A stretch of 64,000 bases of DNA from Dokdonella_A sp040005635. Its GTDB lineage: Bacteria > Pseudomonadota > Gammaproteobacteria > Xanthomonadales > Rhodanobacteraceae. Both the position numbers and the translations under genes were made by a program. The notes under the pieces are model-generated. The model was not told the DNA's origin, made no database searches, and saw only the letters and a list, made by a program, of their open reading frames with translations. Below are positions 51,583-59,612 of this stretch, piece by piece (the stretch's first letter is position 1; every line of letters begins with the position of its first letter). Where the stretch lies: assembly GCA_040005635.1 (NCBI GenBank), contig JBDTYM010000007.1, positions 7,889 through 71,888 of the forward strand. The letters run 5' to 3'.

Positions 51583-52224
51583 ATGACGAATACGATCCGG
51601 GTCATGCTGGTCGACGATCACGCCGTCGTGCGTGTCGGCTTCCGCATGCTGCTGTCGGCCAGCGCCGACATCGAAGTGATCGCCGAGGCCGATAGTGGCG
51701 AGCTCGCTTATCAGCGCTATGCCGACGTGCAGCCGGACGTCGTCATCATGGACTTGTCGATGCCCGGCATGGGCGGCATCGAAACCGTGCGTCGCCTGCT
51801 TGCGAAGGACAAAGGCGCGCGCGTGCTGGTGCTGTCGGCACACGAGGACACCGCGCATCCGAAGCGCGTGCTGAAAGCCGGCGCACTCGGCTATCTGTCC
51901 AAGCGCAGCGCGCCGGAAGAGCTCATCGAAGCCGTGCACGCGATTGCCGCCGGACGCATTTATCTCGACGCCGAAATCGCGCGCAAGCTCGCGGTGCAGG
52001 ACCTCGGCGGCAGCGCGGGTGCGGTCGAGGCGCTGTCCGAGCGCGAATTCGCGGTGTTCATCCAGCTCGCACGCGGGCAGTCGGTCAACCGCATTGCCGA
52101 GATATTGAATCTGTCGCCGAATACGGTCGGCACCCACCTTTACAACATCAAGCAGAAGCTCGGCGCCGGCAATCAGGCGGAGCTGACCTTGATCGCAGTG
52201 CGCAATGGTTTGATCGAAGCCTAG
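51583..52224 (+). CDS. NarL/LuxR-type response regulator
   Basis: A 213-residue regulator: receiver with DDH, phosphoacceptor D57 in VVIMDLSMPGMGG, and K in YLSKRSA, then a LuxR-type HTH (EALSEREFAVFIQLARGQSV, NRIAEILNLSPNTVGTHLYN). I chose the ATG at 51583 with TAGGAAC before it. Paired with the kinase upstream. Confidence 0.93.
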   Translation: MTNTIRVMLVDDHAVVRVGFRMLLSASADIEVIAEADSGELAYQRYADVQPDVVIMDLSMPGMGGIETVRRLLAKDKGARVLVLSAHEDTAHPKRVLKAGALGYLSKRSAPEELIEAVHAIAAGRIYLDAEIARKLAVQDLGGSAGAVEALSEREFAVFIQLARGQSVNRIAEILNLSPNTVGTHLYNIKQKLGAGNQAELTLIAVRNGLIEA

Positions 52225-52380
52225 GCCCGCTGCCAGCCGACACCACCGGCGACGATCCGCCGAACGCGCGCTCGGACAACCTCACCGACGAAACGCCGCG
52301 CAGCGCGCGCGTCGGCGCACACGGCTCGCTGAAAGGCGTTGCGAGAGGCCATTGCGCACTGTGCGGTCGTTCGCACCGCC

Positions 52381-55300
52381 TCAGTGCTCGAAGCCATTGG
52401 CGAAGATGCCGTCGCTCTGCAGGCCTTGCACGGTCCTGCGCAGCACGGTCTCGTTGCCCGCGAGATCGGCGACGCGGACTTCGATTTCCTGCGTGGGCGT
52501 GGTCAGCGGTGTCGCAAACGACACGTCGACGATGCCTTGCATGACGCCGCTGCCGGCCAAGTCGACGCCGCACGTGCCGCCGTTGTCAACGAGGCAGACG
52601 CGCAGCGACTGCACGTCGATGCCACTGGGCACGTCGACCATGCCGACGTGTACGCCGGCGATGCCGGCGCCGCTCGGCGCGCGGATTGCCGCGACGGTCA
52701 GGGTCGGTTTCTGGGTGTCGCTGAGTTCGCTGTCGCCGGTCGGCGCGCCGAGATCGATCCAACGCGACAGCAGTCCGAGTTCTTCGTCGGTGATGCTCGT
52801 CGCGTGCGCTGCACCGAAATTGAGATCCTGATCGTCGACCGGACTGGTTTCGTCGAATGTGGCGTCAGTGTTGCCGTCCATGCGCTGGCCGGCAGCTTTC
52901 CAGTACAGCAGGCTGCCGAGCGCATTGAACGCGCGCATGTAGCGGGTGACCTGCGGGCGCCGGAAGGTCGTGTTGGTGTAGCCGGCATGCGTATTGAAGC
53001 GCGCGGCTTCAGGCACGCACGTCTGGCTGCGGTCTTCGACCAGGCACCACCATGTCGACGGCGGCGTGCCTGGACTCGGCGCAGTCACGCCGGGCACATC
53101 GAGGGCGAGACTGCCTGCGGGCGAGGCGCTGGAGTGACAGCTCGCGCAGCGTTGCGCGAAAATCGGCATGATGTCGCGCTGGAATTCGATTTGCATGCCG
53201 AAGCCGGGCACGCTGCGCGTCGTCACCTGATTGCCGGAACCGCCGGTCAACAGCGGCACGCTGCCTTCGCCGAGCGCGACCGGCGTATAGGTGGGCGTCG
53301 CCGCGTGACTCTGCGGGAATTCGATGCGCGTCGGCTGCGAATGCACGTGGCAGCCGCCGCAGGTCTTCATTTCGCCCGGCCGCAGCGACTGCCAGCTTTG
53401 ATCGGTGTTGAGCGTGCGGCCTTTGCAGTCGATGCCCTGCATCAAATACGGCATGTTGGCCGGAAAGCGCACCAGGAAGCTGGTATCGGGATGGCCGCTC
53501 GGGTCGAGCCGCGGCGCGCCGTTCTCGTCGAATTGGCGGACTGGAAATTCGCCGAGGATCATCACGCGTTCGCCGCTGAGATCGTTCAGCTGCTGCCAGG
53601 TCTGCTGCGAGCTGCGGTTCGGCTGCACGCCGAGCAGCCGCACGCCGCACAATGCGTCGTCGCCATAGTTGATCGTGTCGGTGCCCTGCAGGTTGAACTG
53701 ATGTTCGCCGGCAAAATGGATGCCGTCGGCCGGGTGCGTTTCACGATCGCTGATCGAGGCGGCGCCGAGCAGACCGAACGGCGTGCCGCTCGGCAGTTCC
53801 GCGCGGCTGGCGCGCAGGTCGGCGCGCTCGATCTTCGCCGGTGCGGCGATGCCGTGAATGGTCGCGTAGGACACGACCGCGCGCCCTTGGATTTCGTGCC
53901 AGTCGCGGCTGTCGACGATCAGTTCGAGCTGGTTCGGATGCTCGAGCGGAATCGACGTGACGCGATAGATTCCGAGATCGCAGCCGGGCGTGTCGATGTT
54001 CAACGAGGTGATCACATTCATCGCCACCCCTTGGCCGGAGCCGTTGACGAACGGCGGCGTCGGCAAGCCGAGGCTGGCGAATACCGAGCCGTCGCCGCCG
54101 ATGCTGCAAGGTCCCTTGCCCCAGCTGACCATCAGACCATTACCGGGCAGCGCGCCGGCATGGCCGACTTTGCCGGCCCACGGCAGCGGGTCAGCATAGG
54201 TCGGCACGCTCATGCCGGGTGCCGGCATGAGCAACGAAGCGTTGTCGCCATTGTTCGACCAAGTGGTGAGATTGCGCGCGTCATGGACCGCGTACAGGTC
54301 GGCGATCGGACGCGTCGGAATCGGGCTGAGGCCTTCTTGCCCCGGCGGTTCGGGCATCACCCCGAGCACGGCGCCGAGGCCGTTGTTGTTGGCGCGGTAG
54401 TACTCGGAGAACCAAACGCGACCGTCGGTCGTCTGGGTCAGGAAATGCGCGGCCACGTGCTGGATGCCGGTCGTGCTCGACGGGCCGTGGTCGCCGCTGT
54501 GCTGACCGTAAAACGCGAACGGGTTCGATCCGTCCGGATTTTGCGTGTAGATGTGAAACAGATTGGCCAACGTGTCGAAGCCGCCGACCGTGCCATTGCC
54601 GTACTTGAACGGTCGGCCGCCGAAGATTTGCCAGCTCGAATAGGCGATACGTCCGTCGGCGAGCATGAACGGATGCTGCTCGCTGGCCAGGCCATGGTGG
54701 CTGGCGAGATCGGCGTTCTTGCCGTCGATGTCGATGCTCCAGATCTGCGAGGTCGGCTGTGAAACGTTGGTGCCGTGCACCAGTGTCGCGGTTGCGCCGT
54801 CGCGGGTGGAGGTGAAGCCGAGGCGACCGTCCGGCAGCCAGGCCGGACCGGAATCGAAATCGCCATCGCGATGCTGCAACTCGGTCAACGCGCCGCTCGC
54901 CACATCGACCCAGTACAACTGCGCGCTGCTGCCGGAAAGGATCTTGTTCGGATAGACGGTGTAGTAGTTGTCGTCGTTTTCCGCGAGCGGGTCGATGACC
55001 TTGGCATTGACATTCTCGCTCGGGTGGGCGATTTGGCCGCGAAACACGCTGAATGCGATGCGGGTGCCGTCGAAGGAGACCGCTGGATCCATCGCTGAGC
55101 ACGAGTTGGCTTCGGTGGATGCGCTCGAACAGTCGTACAACACGCGTTCGTTGCCGTTCGCTTCGCGCAGCACGAGGTCGCACGGCGTGTTGAAGTCGCC
55201 AAAGAAATGCGAGACGTCGGGCATCACGTCGTAGACGTCGAGACCGCGCATGTGACGCGTCTCCAACTGGCTGACGCCGTTGATCGTGACGATGCCGCTG

Positions 55301-55491
55301 ATGTCGATCTCGGCGGTCGTGCGCGCGCAGCGCACGTAGGTGATCGGCACGTCTAAGGCGTGCACCGCTGGCATGCCGGCGATCAGCGGCAGGCCGAGAG
55401 CGGCATTCGCGAGGAGTCTGCCGAGCCAAGTCCGGTGCTGCGACCCGCGCAGCGACGAGCGGCAGAAAGAGGGCGTCGGAGAAATCGTCAT
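52381..55491 (-). CDS. Secreted di-haem cytochrome c / beta-propeller protein, hydrazine-synthase-alpha-like
   Basis: A 1036-residue secreted protein. After a signal peptide (cleaved near MPAVHA, residue 46) comes a TolB/PD40-type propeller (DPAVSFDGTRIAFSVFRG, ADGRIAYSSWQIFGGRP). Two CXXCH haem sites follow: CGGCH at 711-715 and CASCH at 782-786. The C-terminal region is Ig-like (RVADLAGNETVL) and ends in GIFANGFEH. The layout resembles the HzsA-like proteins found in many proteobacteria; function in this organism is unknown. I chose the ATG at 55491 with AAGGA six bases upstream; the open frame extends 112 codons further without signal features. Confidence 0.75.
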   Translation of the reverse strand: MTISPTPSFCRSSLRGSQHRTWLGRLLANAALGLPLIAGMPAVHALDVPITYVRCARTTAEIDISGIVTINGVSQLETRHMRGLDVYDVMPDVSHFFGDFNTPCDLVLREANGNERVLYDCSSASTEANSCSAMDPAVSFDGTRIAFSVFRGQIAHPSENVNAKVIDPLAENDDNYYTVYPNKILSGSSAQLYWVDVASGALTELQHRDGDFDSGPAWLPDGRLGFTSTRDGATATLVHGTNVSQPTSQIWSIDIDGKNADLASHHGLASEQHPFMLADGRIAYSSWQIFGGRPFKYGNGTVGGFDTLANLFHIYTQNPDGSNPFAFYGQHSGDHGPSSTTGIQHVAAHFLTQTTDGRVWFSEYYRANNNGLGAVLGVMPEPPGQEGLSPIPTRPIADLYAVHDARNLTTWSNNGDNASLLMPAPGMSVPTYADPLPWAGKVGHAGALPGNGLMVSWGKGPCSIGGDGSVFASLGLPTPPFVNGSGQGVAMNVITSLNIDTPGCDLGIYRVTSIPLEHPNQLELIVDSRDWHEIQGRAVVSYATIHGIAAPAKIERADLRASRAELPSGTPFGLLGAASISDRETHPADGIHFAGEHQFNLQGTDTINYGDDALCGVRLLGVQPNRSSQQTWQQLNDLSGERVMILGEFPVRQFDENGAPRLDPSGHPDTSFLVRFPANMPYLMQGIDCKGRTLNTDQSWQSLRPGEMKTCGGCHVHSQPTRIEFPQSHAATPTYTPVALGEGSVPLLTGGSGNQVTTRSVPGFGMQIEFQRDIMPIFAQRCASCHSSASPAGSLALDVPGVTAPSPGTPPSTWWCLVEDRSQTCVPEAARFNTHAGYTNTTFRRPQVTRYMRAFNALGSLLYWKAAGQRMDGNTDATFDETSPVDDQDLNFGAAHATSITDEELGLLSRWIDLGAPTGDSELSDTQKPTLTVAAIRAPSGAGIAGVHVGMVDVPSGIDVQSLRVCLVDNGGTCGVDLAGSGVMQGIVDVSFATPLTTPTQEIEVRVADLAGNETVLRRTVQGLQSDGIFANGFEH

Positions 55492-56075
55492 CGGCATTCC
55501 TTGCTGGATGTACGGCCACGCACTCGAGCGGTCTGCGTCGAATCGGGCAGCGAGAAAATTCTGTGGCAGCGATGGCGCCGCGTGCACTGCATGGACAATC
55601 GGCGCCGTGGGTCGAGAGGCCACTATGCGTTTCACCAAGCGCGAATTGAAAGCGCGAATTGAAACGCTTTGTGTCAGTTGCCTGCCCAGTGCTTGTTCAT
55701 CGGCAGGAACGCTCCGCGTACGTTCGAAAATGCGCAGCGCCTTGAAAATCACCCAGCCGATACCTGGCGGCGGCGCGTAGGAGATGCGCGGAGCGCATGG
55801 CATGCGTTTGTCCACGGTCTGATCCATTGATCACCGTATGGTGATCGGCAAGAACGCGCGCTGCGTAAGCGATCGCAATGCGCCGCTTCGATTCGCGTCT
55901 TGATCGTTCGCCGCCCTCGAGAACGCGCCAACGTATCGACGTCTCAACCTGCTGCGAGTGGCTCGGTTTTCCGATGAGAATGCCCCGTGCGATCTGCCGT
56001 CATCTGCGAAAACCGCAGACTGGTGACGAGCGGACAGTCGAACATCGAAGTTCGCCACGTCGATCGAAACGCGGT
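55492..56075. other. Intergenic region of about 580 bases with one perfect palindrome
   Basis: Contains no recognisable gene. GATCACC, four bases, GGTGATC at 55829-55846 is a perfect 7-bp inverted repeat and a candidate operator upstream of the cytochrome gene. The region may also have carried a decayed gene. Confidence 0.5.
55829..55846. promoter_or_regulatory. Perfect palindrome, candidate operator
   Basis: GATCACC-GTAT-GGTGATC lies about 340 bases before the start of the di-haem protein gene and about 230 bases past the molbindin remnant. Which gene it controls is open. Confidence 0.45.
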
Positions 56076-56284
56076 TCATCCGACCGCGACGAGCGCGTCC
56101 GATGCCTTGATGACAGCTTTCGCTTCTTCCCGACGGCCACGCCGAGGCCGCCCACCGCCTTGTTGGTGATCGATGCGGTCACGAGCTTTGCGCCGCCGAC
56201 GTCGACGCGTACGTGCGAAGTCGTCGGGCCTTTGATGACGTCGACGACGGTGCCGGCGAGCACGTTGCGCGCACTGATGTTCAT
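56076..56284 (-). pseudogene. Molbindin (TOBE/Mop domain), frameshifted
   Basis: The frame from the ATG at 56284 reads MNISARNVLAGTVVDVIKGP, HVRVDVGGAKLVTASITNKA, VGGLGVAVGKK, a perfect start to a molybdate-binding Mop protein of about 70 residues. It then shifts near 56121-56127: the other frame continues KAVIKASDALVAVG and stops at 56076. Adding one G to AAGAAGCG restores an intact protein. A real mutation or a sequencing error cannot be told apart here. It would store or sense molybdate or tungstate. Confidence 0.8.
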
Positions 56285-56361
56285 CGTCGACTTCCGTCAA
56301 CTTGAGGGCGGCGATATTCGCCGACCGCATGGTCGCAATTCATTCCGCGTATCGCCCGCGG

Positions 56362-57114
56362 TCAAGACGCTGCGTCGGTCGCTACGCGAAGACCGAAGCG
56401 GTACAGATGTTCGTACAGCGGGCGACATTGCTCGGCGACGCGCGCCGCATCGCCGTCAAGGTGCAGCGGCTTTTCGCGCGGCGACTCGAACCCGGTCGAC
56501 TTCCAAACCGCTTGGTACCAGTGCGGCGCCCAGATGCCGTCGCTCGCGCGCGATCCGGCCGGCCAGCGCAGCATACGGTGGGTGAAGGCTATGCCGAAGT
56601 GCGTGCACAGCGCGCGCAGGTGCGCCTCCGGGGCGCGCAGGAATTCGTCGGCGTCGATCACCGGTGGCGCCTGTCCGCTGCGCTCAGCCAGCTCGTCGAA
56701 TAGGCGCACCTCCTGCGGCAGGCCGATGTCGTCGGCGCAGACGTCGGCGCGCGCCTTCACATACGAGTGCACGACGGCTGTCGGCTCGCGAATCAGGAAT
56801 GCATTGGCAAGGCCATGTACCCAGGCATGATCGATGTGCGGCAGCAGGTGATGGCTCATGTGCTTCTGGTACCAGATCGGCTGGCCACCCGGCACCGCGC
56901 CAGCGAGCGCCGCGGTGGCCTTGCGCCAATCGGTCTCGCCGCTCGCAATGACCTCGTCGCGCAGCGGATGATCGAGTCCGGTGCTGGCGAGGTAGTGCGC
57001 GTACAACGGCTCGTCGGCGACTGCGCAGTCGCCGCGGTTTTCCCAGGCGCGCATCATCGCAGTCGAAATATTGCGCGGCCCCGACCACATCGCGATGCGC
57101 AAAGGTGCTTTCAT
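56362..57114 (-). CDS. Sulfotransferase-like protein
   Basis: A 250-residue protein with a 5'-phosphosulfate-binding-like loop at the N-terminus, IAMWSGPRNISTAMMRAWEN, then LIREPTAVVHSYVKAR (3'-phosphate segment) and a helical end. It matches the bacterial sulfotransferase-like family usually found beside branched-chain aminotransferase genes. Here its start overlaps the aminotransferase stop as ATGA. Its true substrate is unknown. Confidence 0.82.
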   Translation of the reverse strand: MKAPLRIAMWSGPRNISTAMMRAWENRGDCAVADEPLYAHYLASTGLDHPLRDEVIASGETDWRKATAALAGAVPGGQPIWYQKHMSHHLLPHIDHAWVHGLANAFLIREPTAVVHSYVKARADVCADDIGLPQEVRLFDELAERSGQAPPVIDADEFLRAPEAHLRALCTHFGIAFTHRMLRWPAGSRASDGIWAPHWYQAVWKSTGFESPREKPLHLDGDAARVAEQCRPLYEHLYRFGLRVATDAAS

Positions 57115-58049
57115 GCGGGCGGCTTCACGCCATCACGCGCGGCGATGTCGCGCGCGACCCATTCGCGGTACAACCCCTGCAGGCGCTCGACCATGGGTCC
57201 GCGTTTGGCGTCGCCAAATACACGTCCATCGACCTCGCGTACCGGCACGACGCCGGCGAACGTGCCGGTCACGAAGGCTTCGTCGGCGCCATAGACATCG
57301 GTCAGACTGAACGACTTTTCGTGCGCGGGAATACCGGCGTCGCGGCAGATCGCCAGTACGTTCGCGCGCGTGATCCCGCCGAGGCAGTACTGCCCGGTCG
57401 AGGTCCACACTTCGCCTTTGCGCACGATGAAGAAATGCGTCGAATTGCAGGTCGCGACGAAACCGTGCGGGTCGAGCATCAGCCCCTCATCGGCGCCGGC
57501 GGTATAGGCCTGGATGCAGGCCGTGATGCAGTTGAGCTTGCTGTGGCTGTTGAGCTTGTTGTCCTGCACGTCGGGATAGCCGCGGCGCACATGCACGGTG
57601 AACAACTTGAGTCCGTTGACGAGCGTATCCGGCAGCGGATTCTTGTGTTCCGGGATGATCACGATCGTGGCCGGCCCGATCACCACGCGCGGGTCCTGGT
57701 AGGGCGTGCGCTTGATGCCACGTGTGACCATCAGGCGCATGTGCACGCCGTCGTGCATGTCGTTCGCCGCCAGTGTCGCGTAGATCGCACGCGTCAACGC
57801 CGCGCGGTCAAGGCCGATGTCCATCGCGATCGCTTTCGCGCCTTCATAGAGGCGGTCGAGATGGGCGTCGAGAAAGGCAGGGTGGCCTTGCGAGACGCGC
57901 AATCCTTCCCAGACGCCGTCACCGAGGACGAAACCTGAGTCGAACACCGAGACGACGGCTTCGTCGCGGCGCTTCATCGCGCCGTTGACGTAGATCAGGA
58001 TGTCGCGATTGCGCGGATCGTCGGCGAACTCATGGATGCTTTGGGCCAT
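57111..58049 (-). CDS. Class IV aminotransferase (branched-chain / D-amino acid type)
   Basis: A 312-residue fold type IV PLP enzyme. The PLP lysine is K171 in NKLNSHSKLNCITACIQA, followed by GADEGLMLDPHGFVATCNST and TSTGQYCLGGITRANVLAIC. It transfers amino groups between branched-chain or similar amino acids and keto acids; the short form could also be D-alanine or aminodeoxychorismate-lyase-like. I chose the ATG at 58049 (MAQSIHEF). Coupled to the sulfotransferase-like gene. Confidence 0.88.
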   Translation of the reverse strand: MAQSIHEFADDPRNRDILIYVNGAMKRRDEAVVSVFDSGFVLGDGVWEGLRVSQGHPAFLDAHLDRLYEGAKAIAMDIGLDRAALTRAIYATLAANDMHDGVHMRLMVTRGIKRTPYQDPRVVIGPATIVIIPEHKNPLPDTLVNGLKLFTVHVRRGYPDVQDNKLNSHSKLNCITACIQAYTAGADEGLMLDPHGFVATCNSTHFFIVRKGEVWTSTGQYCLGGITRANVLAICRDAGIPAHEKSFSLTDVYGADEAFVTGTFAGVVPVREVDGRVFGDAKRGPMVERLQGLYREWVARDIAARDGVKPPA

Positions 58050-58213
58050 CGGTGCAGCCTGCAGAGTGGATCGTCGGACGAAGGATAGGCGATCACGCGC
58101 GTTTCGCGTCACACCCGTGCAAGCACGTCGTAGCCAAGCGCCACTGCGAGGTCATGATCGCGTCACGCCGGAAAACGACGATGAGCGCCCCTGGATGGCA
58201 AGAAGGATCGCTC

Positions 58214-59554
58214 ATGTCCGCTCGTACCACGCAATCGCCGATCGAAATTCGCCTCTGTCGCCGCCGCATTCTGACCACGGCAATCATCCTCGGCATGGCC
58301 GCGGCGATGCCGGCGTGGGCAGACGACCAGACGCAACCAGGCGCCGGCAACGCCAATGCCGTGCGCCTTGCCGACCGCTCGCCACTGGTGCGCTCGGCGA
58401 GCCAGTTCCTGATCGGGCAGGCGCTGAAGATTCGCCAGTCGTCCGTGCGCAACCAGACACTGGATGCGCTGACCAATACGCATACCTGCGTGAAACATCG
58501 CATAGGCCTGGCCACCGATGCGAACAAGGACGCCGTGATCGACCAGCTGGCTTCGGCCGGGCTGGTCAATCCGGCCGACGCAGTGAATTTTCCCGGTGGC
58601 CTGCGCACGGCGATCTTCCCGCCCGTGCTGAGCGAGTCGAGCAATTGCCCGCAGTTGCCACAGCCGTTCCGTTCGGCGCCTGGCAGCGCGTTCGGCGGGC
58701 ATCATTCCTACCCGGGTGGCCTGTCGGTGCACGTATCGAACAACGACGTGTCGGATCTGCACCTTGCCGCGCAATACCAATCCGTATACGGCCACACGGG
58801 CGCGCACGGGTTGCCGCAGGTCGATCAGGACGCGGATGAGGACCACGCCGGTAACGGCGACTTGGCCATTGATCAGGATACGATCCTCGCCGCGCCCCTC
58901 TGGCACGACTGGGCCAAGAGCATCGTGTTCCAGTGGAACGCCGACGGCAGCGAATTCACCGAGTTCAACTTCGGCGGCGCCGGTAGCACCGATGCATGGG
59001 GCGCCACCGGCGATTCGCGCACCGGCGCGCACCACATCCTCAGCATCGCCGAAGCGATGTCGCGCGGACTGCCGCCGCTGCTCGTCATCACGCAGGCGAG
59101 CGCGCATTCGGCGCCGACCAGCGGCAACGAGTTCAAGGTCGTCAACTGGCTGCACGCCGCGGCGATCATCGCGCGCATCGATCCGGTCGCTGCCGGCTAT
59201 CTCTATACGGACAGCGCCGGCAATCTGCGGCTGCCTCCGTTGGACGCGCTCGGATCGATCGATCTGAATGCGGCCGGACAGACGAACCTGCGCGCCGAGT
59301 ACACGTTGCATAACCTGTCCGATGCCGATTTCACCTACTCAGGTCCGGCCGTCGCCTCGGTCGCGGTCGTGTTGGCGCAGCTCGCGCCGGAGTTTGGCTA
59401 CAACAGCGGTGATACAGCGCAGTACAACAACACGTTCCGTAATCCCGTCCTGTCGTATCTCAGTGCCGAGCGCCTGCTGATCATCTACAGCGACCAGGGT
59501 CTCAATGGCGTGCGCAGGGAGCTGCATCGGCTGCAGGGTTTGCATGTGATCTGA
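58214..59554 (+). CDS. Secreted HD-domain-like protein, 446 aa
   Basis: An exported protein: twin-Arg-like RLCRRRILTTAIILGMAAAM then PAWA cleavage. The middle holds residues arranged as in HD phosphohydrolases: H163/H164 (FGGHHSYPGGLSVHV), H231-D232 (LWHDWAKSIV), and H273/H274 (GAHHILSIAEAM). It contains four or more cysteines near the start of the mature part. HD enzymes are normally cytoplasmic nucleotidases, so the signal peptide makes this odd. I chose the ATG at 58214 with AAGGA six bases upstream. Family not recognised with certainty. Confidence 0.65.
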   Translation: MSARTTQSPIEIRLCRRRILTTAIILGMAAAMPAWADDQTQPGAGNANAVRLADRSPLVRSASQFLIGQALKIRQSSVRNQTLDALTNTHTCVKHRIGLATDANKDAVIDQLASAGLVNPADAVNFPGGLRTAIFPPVLSESSNCPQLPQPFRSAPGSAFGGHHSYPGGLSVHVSNNDVSDLHLAAQYQSVYGHTGAHGLPQVDQDADEDHAGNGDLAIDQDTILAAPLWHDWAKSIVFQWNADGSEFTEFNFGGAGSTDAWGATGDSRTGAHHILSIAEAMSRGLPPLLVITQASAHSAPTSGNEFKVVNWLHAAAIIARIDPVAAGYLYTDSAGNLRLPPLDALGSIDLNAAGQTNLRAEYTLHNLSDADFTYSGPAVASVAVVLAQLAPEFGYNSGDTAQYNNTFRNPVLSYLSAERLLIIYSDQGLNGVRRELHRLQGLHVI

Positions 59555-59612
59555 GCGCGTCGCAATACGGCCGTGTCGCCAGCGCGCGTCGCGGCCGCCT
59601 CGATGCGGTGCG

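Noticed and set aside
52339..54762. 807-codon plus-strand frame opposite the di-haem protein
   Set aside because: No ribosome binding site or family; the minus frame has two CXXCH sites and a signal peptide.
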